A DNA stretch of 64,000 nt from Paenibacillus sp. MSJ-34 (lineage in GTDB: Bacteria; Bacillota; Bacilli; Paenibacillales; Paenibacillaceae), in assembly GCF_018918005.1 (NCBI RefSeq), contig NZ_JAHLPR010000001.1:165126-229125 (forward strand), written 5' to 3'. Position numbers and translations under genes: made by a program. Of this stretch, positions 33,868-42,571 are shown piece after piece. The stretch's first letter is position 1; the number at the start of each line of letters is the position of its first letter. Under the pieces are notes generated by a model. That model searched no databases, was not told the origin of the DNA, and worked only from the letters and a program-made list of their open reading frames with translations.

Positions 33868-35592
33868 ATGGAGAACATGCAAGACGAAGTACTGCAAGTC
33901 GTGGCGACAAATTCGAACTTGAAAAATTACGAGGAAGAGTATGCGGGTTTCAACTGGGAGGAAGTCGAGAAACATTTCTCCTGGTACGAAACGGGAAAAG
34001 TGAATATGGCGTATGAGGCGCTCGACAGGCATGTGGAGAACGGGCTCGGGGATAAGATCGCATTGTACTACAGCAATGCGGAGCGCGACGAGAAGTACAC
34101 GTTCGCGCAATTGTCGCGCAAATCGAACCAATTCGCCAACGTGCTGCGCAAGTATGGAATACAGAGAGGGGACCGCGTCTTTATTTTTATGCCTCGCTCC
34201 CCGGAATTATATATCGCTTTGTTCGGCATTTTGAAAGTAGGCGCGGTCGTGGGACCTCTGTTCGAGGCTTTCATGGAAACGGCGGTCAAAGACCGGCTTG
34301 AGGACAGCGGCGCCGTGGCCGTCGTCACGACGCCTGAGCTGGAATACCGCGTACGCCGCGACGAATTGCCGGAATTGAAGCATGTCGTGCTCGTCGGGCA
34401 AAATGTGGAGGCGAGTGCCGGGACGATCGATTATTTCGCGGAAATGCAGCAAGCTTCCGATGAGACGGAGATTGAATGGCTGGGACGCGAAGACGGCCTC
34501 ATTATGCATTACACCTCCGGTTCGACCGGCAAGCCCAAAGGCGTATTTCATGTGCAGAACGCCATGCTGCAGCATTATTATACCGGGAAAGTCGTGCTCG
34601 ATTTGCAGCCGGACGACGTTTATTGGTGTACGGCCGATCCGGGTTGGGTAACCGGAACTTCGTACGGCATCTTCGGGCCGTGGCTGAACGGGGCGACGAA
34701 CGTAGTCCGCGGCGGCCGGTTCAACCCGTCCGATTGGTACAACACGATTGAGAAATATAAAGTAACCGTATGGTATACGGCACCTACGTCGCTTCGGATG
34801 CTGCTGGGATCGGGCGAGGAAACGCTCGCCAAATTCGATCTGTCCAGCTTGCGGCACGTTCTTTCCGTCGGTGAGCCGCTTAATCCGGAAGTGGTGCGCT
34901 GGGGCATGAAAGCGTTCAATCAGCGCATACACGACACGTGGTGGATGACGGAAACGGGCGGTCAACTCATATGCAACTATCCGAGCATGCCGATCAAACC
35001 GGGATCGATGGGACGTCCGGTACCCGGCGTACAGGCGGCGATTATCGACGATAGCGGCAATGTGCTGCCTCCGTACCGGATGGGCAATTTGGCCATTAAG
35101 ACGCCTTGGCCGTCGATGATGCGCCAAATCTGGAACAACCCTGCCAAATACGAGGAGTATTTCCGCTTTCAGGGCTGGTACGTATCCGGCGATTCGGCTT
35201 ATATGGACGAAGACGGTTATTTCTGGTTCCAAGGCCGGGTGGACGACGTCATTAATACGGCCGGCGAGCGGGTTGGGCCGTTCGAGGTCGAGAGCAAGCT
35301 GATCGAGCATCCGGCGGTGGCCGAAGCGGGCGTCATCGGCAAGCCGGATCCGGTGCGCGGGGAATTGATCAAGGCGTTCATATCGCTGCGGGAAGGGTAT
35401 GAGCCTTCGGACGAATTGAAAGCGGAGATCGCCAAATTCGTCAAAGAAGGCCTCGCTGCGCATGCCGCGCCGCGGGAAATCGAATTTAAGGATAAATTGC
35501 CGAAAACCCGGTCCGGCAAAATTATGCGCCGCGTATTGAAGGCATGGGAATTGAACTTGCCGACTGGCGATCTTTCGACGATCGAAGATTAA
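33868..35592 (+). CDS. acsA: Acetyl-coenzyme A synthetase
   Basis: 574 residues, the size of the Bacillus AcsA. It activates acetate with ATP and CoA. AMP-binding motif MHYTSGSTGKPKGVFH, TWWMTETGG, GWYVSGDSAYMDEDGYFWF, VDDVINTAGERVGP, and the C-terminal catalytic Lys in KTRSGKIMRRVL, which AcuA acetylates. Start at 33868 with GGGAGG just upstream. Divergent from acuA-acuC and preceded by a cre site, which gives the complete acetate switch: synthesis repressed by CcpA, activity set by AcuA/AcuC. Confidence 0.95.
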   Translation: MENMQDEVLQVVATNSNLKNYEEEYAGFNWEEVEKHFSWYETGKVNMAYEALDRHVENGLGDKIALYYSNAERDEKYTFAQLSRKSNQFANVLRKYGIQRGDRVFIFMPRSPELYIALFGILKVGAVVGPLFEAFMETAVKDRLEDSGAVAVVTTPELEYRVRRDELPELKHVVLVGQNVEASAGTIDYFAEMQQASDETEIEWLGREDGLIMHYTSGSTGKPKGVFHVQNAMLQHYYTGKVVLDLQPDDVYWCTADPGWVTGTSYGIFGPWLNGATNVVRGGRFNPSDWYNTIEKYKVTVWYTAPTSLRMLLGSGEETLAKFDLSSLRHVLSVGEPLNPEVVRWGMKAFNQRIHDTWWMTETGGQLICNYPSMPIKPGSMGRPVPGVQAAIIDDSGNVLPPYRMGNLAIKTPWPSMMRQIWNNPAKYEEYFRFQGWYVSGDSAYMDEDGYFWFQGRVDDVINTAGERVGPFEVESKLIEHPAVAEAGVIGKPDPVRGELIKAFISLREGYEPSDELKAEIAKFVKEGLAAHAAPREIEFKDKLPKTRSGKIMRRVLKAWELNLPTGDLSTIED

Positions 35593-35627
35593 CGAACAAA
35601 TATATTCAACTTTTTGCAAAAAATGTA

Positions 35628-35657
35628 TTGACAAATTTATGAAGCAGACGTTATGAT
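35628..35657 (+). promoter_or_regulatory. Candidate SigA promoter of the sugar ABC operon
   Basis: TTGACA (35628-35633), 18-bp spacer, TATGAT (35652-35657); the start would be near 35665, leaving a leader of about 145 bases. Confidence 0.65.
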
Positions 35658-35699
35658 TTCTGTGAACAAAATAATTCATGAACATAACATGTTACCTTG

Positions 35700-35758
35700 A
35701 CAGGGCATGCGTTATGGAGGTTGGCTAGCAAACTTCTTTGACGTATGCCCTTTTTGTT
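35700..35758 (+). terminator. Leader terminator (possible attenuator) of the sugar ABC operon
   Basis: GGGCATGCGT and ACGTATGCCC pair around an inner stem (GAGGTTG / CAAACTTC) to make one long hairpin followed by TTTTTGTT. It lies between the promoter at 35628-35657 and the gene at 35810, so it must be passed to express the importer. No riboswitch or antiterminator-protein site that I know can be recognised. Confidence 0.6.
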
Positions 35759-35809
35759 GTGTCGAATTGTTTTGTAAAATTTTAAACGACGCTGGAAGGA
35801 GTTTAAAAA

Positions 35810-37225
35810 ATGAAAATCAGATGGGGGAAATCAATAACAGTGCTGCTCATCGCCATGCTCGTTCTTACGTTGGCGGCAGCCTGCGGTTCCAAAACGGCGG
35901 AACAACCGAACGAGGGAGCGAAGACGGAAGCGGGGTCCGATTCCGGTACGGATACGAATACGAACACGAACAACAATACGGACAGCGGTACGACGGAAGG
36001 CGGCGGCGAGCCCGCCGCGAAAGAGATTTCCGGCGATTTTGAAATTCAATACTTTGTAGGCGGTTACGGCGACCAAGGTTGGAAAAAAATTCTCGCCGCG
36101 TTTAAAGAAAAATACCCGAATGTAAACATTAAAGAATCCGCCGGACCGAAAATTAACGAACAAATGAAGCCGCGCTGGATTTCCGGGGATACGCCTGATT
36201 TCGTATACATCGACGGAGCGGGCTCGAACGCGACGCAAATGGTGCTCGACGGCCAATTGATGGATTTAACCGATTACATCAAGGAAGCTAAAAACGCCGA
36301 CGGCGACAAAATTATGGATCAGTTGCTGCTGCAGCCGATCCAATACGAAGGCGACAAATATTATGACATTCCGTTTGTCTTCGGTTCGTGGGGCATATTT
36401 TACGATAAAGCCGAATTTACGAAAAACAACTGGAGCGAACCGACGGATTTCGAAAGTTTCATGAGCATTTCCAAGCAAATTCAAGACTCCGGTAAAATGT
36501 ATCCGTTGATTTTCACCGGCAAATACCCGTACTACTTCCACGGCGGCATTTTGGATTCGGCGTTTGTCGTCAATAACGATAACGACACTTCCATTTTGCA
36601 AAGAATGGCGGCGCTCGAAGAAGGCATCTTCAAAAGCGAGCCGGTCAAAAAAGCGTTGGATCAAATGGTGAAAATCCGCGATGCCAAAATTATCGATCCG
36701 GCTTCGGCGCAAATCAATCATACCGATTCGCAAGCGATGTTCTTGCAGCATAAGGACGCATTTATTCCGAACGGCTTGTGGCTGGAGAACGAGATGAAAA
36801 AGGATGTTCCGGAAGGTTTCGATTTCGGCTTCATGCCTTCCATTACGCAAGCTCCGGGAGGGAAATATATCGCTATTCCGTTTACGGCTACGGTCGCCAT
36901 TTCGAAAAACGCGAAAAATCCGGACGCTGCGAAAGCGTTCCTGGAATTCCTCTTCACGAAACAGTCGGCAACGACATGGGCCGTTGAAACGGGCGCATTA
37001 GGCAACATTAAAGTGGACTTGGAAAATTCGGATGCGAGCGCATTATCGAAGAGAGCGATGAAGTTTTACGGCTCCGACAACACGATTGTCGCACCTTACG
37101 TCCAATTGAATGCGGATGTCGACACGGAAAAGCAAAATGCTACGTTAGCGCTGATGACGGGCAAAATCCAACCGGAAGAGTGGATGGACCGGCTGGAAAA
37201 AGCGGCGGCGAAAGCGCGGAAATAA
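35810..37225 (+). CDS. Sugar ABC transporter, substrate-binding lipoprotein
   Basis: 471 residues. Signal peptide and lipobox (LTLAAAC, Cys near residue 25), then a Gly/Thr/Asn-rich linker (SDSGTDTNTNTNNNTDSG), then an extracellular solute-binding domain of family 1: WKKILAAFKEKYPNVNIKES, ISGDTPDFVYIDG, and the C-terminal GKIQPEEWMDRLEKA. Anchored outside the membrane; the ligand is probably an oligosaccharide. GGAAGGAG lies 12 bases before the ATG. The two permeases follow; a stable hairpin at 37244 separates them from this gene. Confidence 0.9.
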   Translation: MKIRWGKSITVLLIAMLVLTLAAACGSKTAEQPNEGAKTEAGSDSGTDTNTNTNNNTDSGTTEGGGEPAAKEISGDFEIQYFVGGYGDQGWKKILAAFKEKYPNVNIKESAGPKINEQMKPRWISGDTPDFVYIDGAGSNATQMVLDGQLMDLTDYIKEAKNADGDKIMDQLLLQPIQYEGDKYYDIPFVFGSWGIFYDKAEFTKNNWSEPTDFESFMSISKQIQDSGKMYPLIFTGKYPYYFHGGILDSAFVVNNDNDTSILQRMAALEEGIFKSEPVKKALDQMVKIRDAKIIDPASAQINHTDSQAMFLQHKDAFIPNGLWLENEMKKDVPEGFDFGFMPSITQAPGGKYIAIPFTATVAISKNAKNPDAAKAFLEFLFTKQSATTWAVETGALGNIKVDLENSDASALSKRAMKFYGSDNTIVAPYVQLNADVDTEKQNATLALMTGKIQPEEWMDRLEKAAAKARK

Positions 37226-37243
37226 CAACAATTCAACGTCTTG

Positions 37244-37265
37244 GGGGAAAAGCGTTTCCCCCGGG
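37244..37265 (+). other. Stable intercistronic hairpin
   Basis: GGGGGAAA / TTTCCCCC with an AGCG loop and no T-run, between the binding-protein gene and the permease. Such hairpins protect or partly stop the first cistron, which explains why binding proteins are made in excess. Confidence 0.65.
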
Positions 37266-37312
37266 ACGCTTTAACATGTTGAAAATCGATACGGAAATGG
37301 AGGGGAAAGCCG

Positions 37313-38278
37313 TTGAACGGAAGCTCGGACTTGGAGAGCGCGACAGGGAGAACGGTGAACAGGACCCCGAGTACAATGAGTTGGAAAACGAAACGGAAAA
37401 TTTTCATTTTTATATTTATCGTACCAACATTCTTGTTTTTTTGCTTGTTTACGATTTACCCGATCTTTGACGGGCTTTATATTAGCTTTTTCGACTGGTC
37501 CGGTTCCAGCAGCCGGGCGAATATGGAATTTATCGGCTTGGACAACTTTAAGGAACTGCTGCTCCATGACAATATTATCGGCTGGGCCATCTTGAACGAC
37601 TATTTTCTCGTCGTCGGCAAGACGATCGGGATTATGCTGCTCGCTACCTTTTTCGCGGTGGCGGTTACGAGGCTGCGCATGATATGGTCCGGATTTTTCC
37701 GCTCGATCTTCTTTATTCCGAACGTCATTTCGGTCGTTGTGATCGGCGTATTATGGAATTATATTTACAATCCGACCATCGGATTTTTGAATTCGTTTTT
37801 GTCGCTATTCACGAAGGAACCGGTGACGACGCCGTGGCTCGGCGACGCCGCCTATGCGATTTGGTCGCTCCTGCCGCCATCGATTTGGGCGGGGATCGGG
37901 TTTTATATGATTTTGTTAATCGCCGCGATATTGAACATTCCCGATTCGATCTACGAAGCGGCCGGCCTGGACGGGGCATCGCAATGGCAGCAATTTATTC
38001 ATATTACGATGTCGCTCACATGGGAGCAAATCAAAGTGTCCGTCTTGCATATCGTCATGACGACGCTGAACGGCTCTTTCATTATCGTCTGGATTATGAC
38101 GGAGGGCGGCCCGGACAACGCAACGCAAGTAATGGGCTCCTATTTGTATCAAATGGGTTTCAGGCAGTTCCATATGGGATATGCGGCGGCAATCGGCGTG
38201 CTGATCCTTGTGCTGTCTTTAATTACGATATTGTCGCTTCAACGCTTGATGCGCAAAGAAACGTACGAGATTTCATAA
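37313..38278 (+). CDS. Sugar ABC transporter permease (MalF/UgpA-like)
   Basis: 321 residues with six helices after a 25-residue polar N-terminus. The EAA motif lies in DSIYEAAGLDGASQWQQFIHI, one residue over its core EAAGLDGASQWQQFIHI, as in CUT1-family permeases. The start is TTG 37313 with GGAGGGG seven bases upstream; ATG 37376 is an alternative closer to the first helix. Partner of the permease at 38298. Confidence 0.9.
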   Translation: MNGSSDLESATGRTVNRTPSTMSWKTKRKIFIFIFIVPTFLFFCLFTIYPIFDGLYISFFDWSGSSSRANMEFIGLDNFKELLLHDNIIGWAILNDYFLVVGKTIGIMLLATFFAVAVTRLRMIWSGFFRSIFFIPNVISVVVIGVLWNYIYNPTIGFLNSFLSLFTKEPVTTPWLGDAAYAIWSLLPPSIWAGIGFYMILLIAAILNIPDSIYEAAGLDGASQWQQFIHITMSLTWEQIKVSVLHIVMTTLNGSFIIVWIMTEGGPDNATQVMGSYLYQMGFRQFHMGYAAAIGVLILVLSLITILSLQRLMRKETYEIS

Positions 38279-38297
38279 GGAGGCAAACGATCGAACT

Positions 38298-39143
38298 ATG
38301 GACAATCGAAAACGATTTTCGTTTCTGCGCGCCATTGCGCTTGCCTTCATGATGATATGGGCGGTATGCGTTCTTTATCCGCTTGTATGGACTATTCTAG
38401 GCGCGTTGAAAGACAATCAGCAATTTCTGCTTAATAAACCTTGGAGTTTGCCGCAAATTCCGCTCGTTTGGGAGAATTTCTCCAATGTTTGGAACAATTA
38501 TCATGTGGGCACTTATTTTACGAATTCTTTGATTGTTACGGTAGGAAGCACTTTGCTCGCATTGCTGCTTTCCTCGACGACATCTTACGTTATCGCGCGT
38601 TTCCGGTTTACCGGCAGCCAAGTTCTGTACAACACCTATTTGGCTTCCATGATGATTCCGATGATACTCGGGCTCATCCCGCTCTTTTTCCTCTTGAACA
38701 GATTCGGGCTTATTAACAATTTATTCGGTTTAACGCTTGTATACGCTGCGAGCGTCCTTCCTTTCGGCATGTTCGTCATGGTCGGATTTTTCAAAACATT
38801 GCCGAGAGAATTGGACGAATCCGCATCGATCGACGGCGCTTCGTTTTACGGCTCGTTCTTCCGGATTATGCTGCCGCTTGCGCAGCCCGGATTAATTACG
38901 GTCGGAATTATGAATGTATTAAACATATGGAACGAATATATTATGGGGACCGTGCTTGTCAACGATCCGTCCAAATATACGCTGCCGATCGGCATCGCGG
39001 TCATGCAAGCCGAAATGCAATACCGCACGGAATGGGGGCCGCTCTTCGCCGGTCTCGTACTGTCCATTCTGCCGGTATTGATCATTTATATCGTCTTCCA
39101 ACGACAAATCGCGAGCGGCATGACCGCAGGCGCTGTAAAATAA
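38298..39143 (+). CDS. Sugar ABC transporter permease (MalG/UgpE-like)
   Basis: 281 residues, six helices, with the EAA loop in LDESASIDGASFYGSFFRI. The characteristic C-terminal half (IWNEYIMGTVLVNDPSKYTL) and the PIGIAV segment fit CUT1 permeases. Start at 38298, 19 bases after the first permease, with AAGGAGG upstream. No ATPase gene follows; in Firmicutes a shared MsmX-type ATPase usually serves such importers. A terminator ends the operon at 39200. Confidence 0.9.
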   Translation: MDNRKRFSFLRAIALAFMMIWAVCVLYPLVWTILGALKDNQQFLLNKPWSLPQIPLVWENFSNVWNNYHVGTYFTNSLIVTVGSTLLALLLSSTTSYVIARFRFTGSQVLYNTYLASMMIPMILGLIPLFFLLNRFGLINNLFGLTLVYAASVLPFGMFVMVGFFKTLPRELDESASIDGASFYGSFFRIMLPLAQPGLITVGIMNVLNIWNEYIMGTVLVNDPSKYTLPIGIAVMQAEMQYRTEWGPLFAGLVLSILPVLIIYIVFQRQIASGMTAGAVK

Positions 39144-39197
39144 ACGGAAAGCTCTAGATTGCGAACGGCATCTGTCGCAATACGTTTCGAAGCGAAA

Positions 39198-39238
39198 ATA
39201 AATCCCGTATCACGCCCGGCGTGATACGGGATTTTGCA
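39198..39238. terminator. Terminator between the ABC operon and the PBP gene
   Basis: AATCCCGTATCACGCC and its complement form a 15-bp stem with a T-run on the plus strand; convergent genes on both sides. Confidence 0.9.
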
Positions 39239-39257
39239 CGTTGTTGCGAAGGATTCG

Positions 39258-42200
39258 TTACTCTTTAAACTCCACGGCTTCGGAAGGCGAGGATTCGCCG
39301 AAACTGTTCGAGGCGGTAATGCGATACCATCCGGATAAACCGGCCCCGATATAATCAAATTTAGGTACGGTCGTGGTCGACAATTTTTTGTATGTGCCGT
39401 CTTTCGATTCGCTGTAATAGATCGTATACTGTTTAATTTGCTCGCCGGCGCCGTTTTCTTTCCAAGATAACGACAGGCCGAGCGCATTGGCCGCCACGGT
39501 CGGCTTATGCGGCGTACTGGGCGCACTTGTTGCCGTAGTATCCGAATCTTCGCCGCCATCCGATCCTTCCTCGCCGAGGCCGGGCAAATCCGGGAAGACC
39601 GGGCTGCCGCCGCCGTCAAGGGAGACGATTTGGCTTGGGGCCGATTCGTTCCCGGCGATATCCACTGCGGTTACATAATAGCTATATTGATTGCTTGACG
39701 ATATGTCGTTCTTCAATTGCAGCTCATCGCCTGTGAGCACCGTGCCAATCTTCTGATAGGGCGCGCCGTTCATTGAACGGTACACGCGGTAACCGGCCAC
39801 ATCCGTTTCCCCGGAGGCGGTAAAAGAGATGCGCACCGGTCCGTCAAGCTTCTCCAGGCGTACGTTTTGCGGCGGATTCGGCGTCGCTCCGTCGTCGATC
39901 CTCGGATCTTCGGAAGCAGGAGCGTCGAGACCGGCATCTTTCGGCAAGTACGACTGCAAGGATCCGCGGTTTTTGCTCGTCACTCTCGGCAATGCTTGCT
40001 CGATTTCCTTCATCAGTTCTTGCAACGGCTTTTCCCGTTTCACGACGATCTTCTCGCGCAGCATGTCATCCGGCGTAGTCGGATGCGGTATATAATTGAC
40101 TCCGTTGTAAGTAACGTATTTCATGCTGACAAGCACGTCTTCCTGCTCGGTAGGGACGTATTTTTTATTGAAAATATCCGTAACGAGCCGTCCGGATTGT
40201 CTCGTTAATTCCGACGGCAGCTTGCCGCTGTATCCGGAGACGGTCATTGACACGATGCCGTCCGGCTTTTCGAAACTTGTCGTCTTGAATAGATCCGGCC
40301 GCGCATCCGTTACCTCGTTCATAATGGTTGCCCAAATTTTGCGGGCGCGCGTTCTGCCGTCCGTCGAAAGCGTATGAATCGGCTGGTCGTAGCCTGCCCA
40401 TACGCCGAGCGTAATATCCGGCGAGTAGCCGAGGAACCATACGTCCGCATAGTTTTGCGTCGTTCCCGTTTTGCCTACGATCGGAATTTTCTTATAATTT
40501 TTAAATTCGGAAGTAAGGCGGGAAGCCGTTCCGGACGTAACGACCGTTCTAAGCATATCGGTCATTAAGTAGGCAGTCTGTTCGGAAACGACCGTTTCCG
40601 GCTTCAATTCGTGCTGGTAAACGATATTTCCTTTCGAATCCACAATTTTGCCGATGATATAAGCGTCGTTGAACACGCCGCGGTTGGCGATCGTGCCGTA
40701 CGCATTCGTCAACTCCTCAACCGATACGCCGTACTTCAATCCTCCGATGACGCCGGTCTGGGCATGGTAATCTTCCGGTTGAATGGAGTGAATGCCGACT
40801 TTTTTGACGAATTCCCATGATTTCTCGATGCCGAGCTTTTCCAAAAATATTTTCAGAGCGGGCAAGTTCAACGACTTATTCAGCGCGTGGCGCGCCGTTA
40901 CCAAACCTTCGTATGTGCGATTCACGTTCATTGGTATATGATAGCCGTTCGTGCCGTTCTTCAGCACAATCGGCGCATCGTCGATAATGCTGCCCGGTTG
41001 GATTAAGCCTTCCTCCAATGCCGGCAAATACGCCGCGATCGGTTTCATCGCGGAGCCCGGCTGCCGCAGCATTTGCGTTGCAAAGTTCATTTGTTCCAAG
41101 TAATAGTCTCTGCCTTCGATCATTCCAAGAATCGCGCCTGTTTTATGATCGAGCATGACGGCGGCAATTTGCTCCACCCCTTTGACGTCGTGATTGGGGG
41201 AGAAGTGATCCGGATTGCTCGATATTTGATGCATGAGATCGTAAATTTGCTTGTCGATCGTCATATAAATTCTGTAGCCGCCCCGCAGCAAATGTTCGCG
41301 TCCTTCTTCCAAAAGTTCGCTGTATTCCTTTTTGGATAAATCCGCAGCGGTCAAGGACGAATCTTTTTGCATGACCAGAATTTTGGCCGCTTCGCGTTCG
41401 GCTTCCATCATGAGGTAAGGATATGTATTATATGCTTTGTTCGCCGCCGGTTTGGCCAGAGAACTTTTTATGTCGAATCGCAAAGCCTCATCGTATTGTT
41501 CTTTCGTAATTTTCGACTCTTCCAGCATGCGGCGCAATACCAATTGTTGTCTTTCGATCGCTCGCTTAAAGCCTTTCTCGCTAAATTCGCCTTTGCCGTT
41601 AAAGGCGGAGTAGACGGAAGGAAGCTGCGGCAATCCCGCAATATAAGCGCTCTGGGCGATGTTCAATTGGTCGAGCTGGTCGATGTTGAAAATGCCTTTC
41701 GCCGCCGCCTTGACGCCGTGCAATTGATAACCTTGGGAGCCGCTGCCGAAAGGAACTTTATTTAAATAAGCCGCCAATATTTCGTCTTTGGATAAAAAAC
41801 GTTCCAGCCGCAACGCCAGGAAAATTTCCTTCACTTTCCGGTCGTTGGTCCGGTCCAAATTAAGAAAAACCCTTCTGGCCAATTGCTGCGTCAGTGTGCT
41901 TCCGCCCGTTTGCGTTTCTTTGTTCAGCACTTTTTGCAGCACCGCTCGCGTCGTTCCCTTGAAGTCGATTCCAATATGGTTATAGAAATTGTTGTCTTCC
42001 GTAGCCAAGAGCGCGTCGATCAAGGGCTGTGGAATTTGCTTTAAATCTACCAGTCTTCGGTCTTCGTCGGTCCGAAGCTGGCCGATTAAGGTGCCGTCGT
42101 TGAAATAGACAAAACCGGTTTCGGTATTTTCGCTAATTTTCTCTTGGATGAGCGCTTGGGAACGGATCGGTTCGTCTTTCACGATCGAAGCGACGTAACC

Positions 42201-42353
42201 GAATACAGCTCCTCCGCCGAACAAGCCGATGATGAAGATGACGGCAAACAACCATTTGGCAATATTCCAGATGATTCGGCCTGCCGACCTGCGCCGCTTT
42301 CCTTTGTTCGGTTCGGAACTGTCCTTTTGCTGCTCTACATTGTCTCCAACCAT
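39258..42353 (-). CDS. Class A penicillin-binding protein with two fibronectin III domains
   Basis: 1031 residues; it polymerises and cross-links peptidoglycan outside the membrane. One N-terminal membrane helix (34-56). Transglycosylase domain about 75-260 with ATEDNNFYNHIGID (catalytic Glu119) and GGSTLTQQLARR. Transpeptidase domain 360-690 with Ser434/Lys437 in RQPGSAMKP, Ser494-Leu-Asn496 and GKTG at 627-630. After a linker, two FnIII-like domains (about 795-890 and 945-1031) with WY/YY and SPSEAV features. Long Bacillus-type PBP1 proteins have C-terminal additions too, so ponA is possible, but recU is not adjacent. GGAGG before the ATG. Confidence 0.93.
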   Translation of the reverse strand: MVGDNVEQQKDSSEPNKGKRRRSAGRIIWNIAKWLFAVIFIIGLFGGGAVFGYVASIVKDEPIRSQALIQEKISENTETGFVYFNDGTLIGQLRTDEDRRLVDLKQIPQPLIDALLATEDNNFYNHIGIDFKGTTRAVLQKVLNKETQTGGSTLTQQLARRVFLNLDRTNDRKVKEIFLALRLERFLSKDEILAAYLNKVPFGSGSQGYQLHGVKAAAKGIFNIDQLDQLNIAQSAYIAGLPQLPSVYSAFNGKGEFSEKGFKRAIERQQLVLRRMLEESKITKEQYDEALRFDIKSSLAKPAANKAYNTYPYLMMEAEREAAKILVMQKDSSLTAADLSKKEYSELLEEGREHLLRGGYRIYMTIDKQIYDLMHQISSNPDHFSPNHDVKGVEQIAAVMLDHKTGAILGMIEGRDYYLEQMNFATQMLRQPGSAMKPIAAYLPALEEGLIQPGSIIDDAPIVLKNGTNGYHIPMNVNRTYEGLVTARHALNKSLNLPALKIFLEKLGIEKSWEFVKKVGIHSIQPEDYHAQTGVIGGLKYGVSVEELTNAYGTIANRGVFNDAYIIGKIVDSKGNIVYQHELKPETVVSEQTAYLMTDMLRTVVTSGTASRLTSEFKNYKKIPIVGKTGTTQNYADVWFLGYSPDITLGVWAGYDQPIHTLSTDGRTRARKIWATIMNEVTDARPDLFKTTSFEKPDGIVSMTVSGYSGKLPSELTRQSGRLVTDIFNKKYVPTEQEDVLVSMKYVTYNGVNYIPHPTTPDDMLREKIVVKREKPLQELMKEIEQALPRVTSKNRGSLQSYLPKDAGLDAPASEDPRIDDGATPNPPQNVRLEKLDGPVRISFTASGETDVAGYRVYRSMNGAPYQKIGTVLTGDELQLKNDISSSNQYSYYVTAVDIAGNESAPSQIVSLDGGGSPVFPDLPGLGEEGSDGGEDSDTTATSAPSTPHKPTVAANALGLSLSWKENGAGEQIKQYTIYYSESKDGTYKKLSTTTVPKFDYIGAGLSGWYRITASNSFGESSPSEAVEFKE

Positions 42354-42381
42354 GTATCGGTTCCTCCTTTATAACAGGTAT

Positions 42382-42407
42382 ATTATAGCATAAAGCCTTT
42401 GACTTTT
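42382..42407 (-). promoter_or_regulatory. Candidate promoter of the PBP gene
   Basis: Extended -10 TGCTATAAT on the minus strand (42382-42390); GTCAAAGGC (inverse of GCCTTTGAC, 42395-42403) lies where the -35 box would be. The leader is about 22 bases. Confidence 0.5.
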
Positions 42408-42460
42408 GGATAATTGTTCAAGAAAGGGGAGGAAAGACCGATAATAAGGAGGGGGCCTCC

Positions 42461-42500
42461 GCCTTTGACTTTAGTCCAGTATGAAACTGGCCTTAAGTCA
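42461..42500. promoter_or_regulatory. Inverted repeat between the PBP and MFS genes, candidate operator
   Basis: TGACTTTAGTCCAGT (42466-42480) and ACTGGCCTTAAGTCA (42486-42500) form 15-bp arms with two mismatches around a 5-base spacer. The sequence GCCTTTGACTTT at its left edge is repeated 66 bp upstream (42395) in the PBP promoter. It lies about 72 bases before the MFS start. No U-run, so an operator or RNA hairpin is more likely than a terminator. Confidence 0.5.
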
Positions 42501-42571
42501 TTTGCGGCTGTTCCTGCGCCGAATATATAATAAATTTTGGAAATCGAGTCAGGAAGGAAGAAATCGATGAT

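Noticed and set aside
34207..35685. 492-codon open frame on the minus strand
   Set aside because: Antisense to acsA; an arginine/histidine-rich translation typical of the reverse frame of a GC-rich third-position gene.
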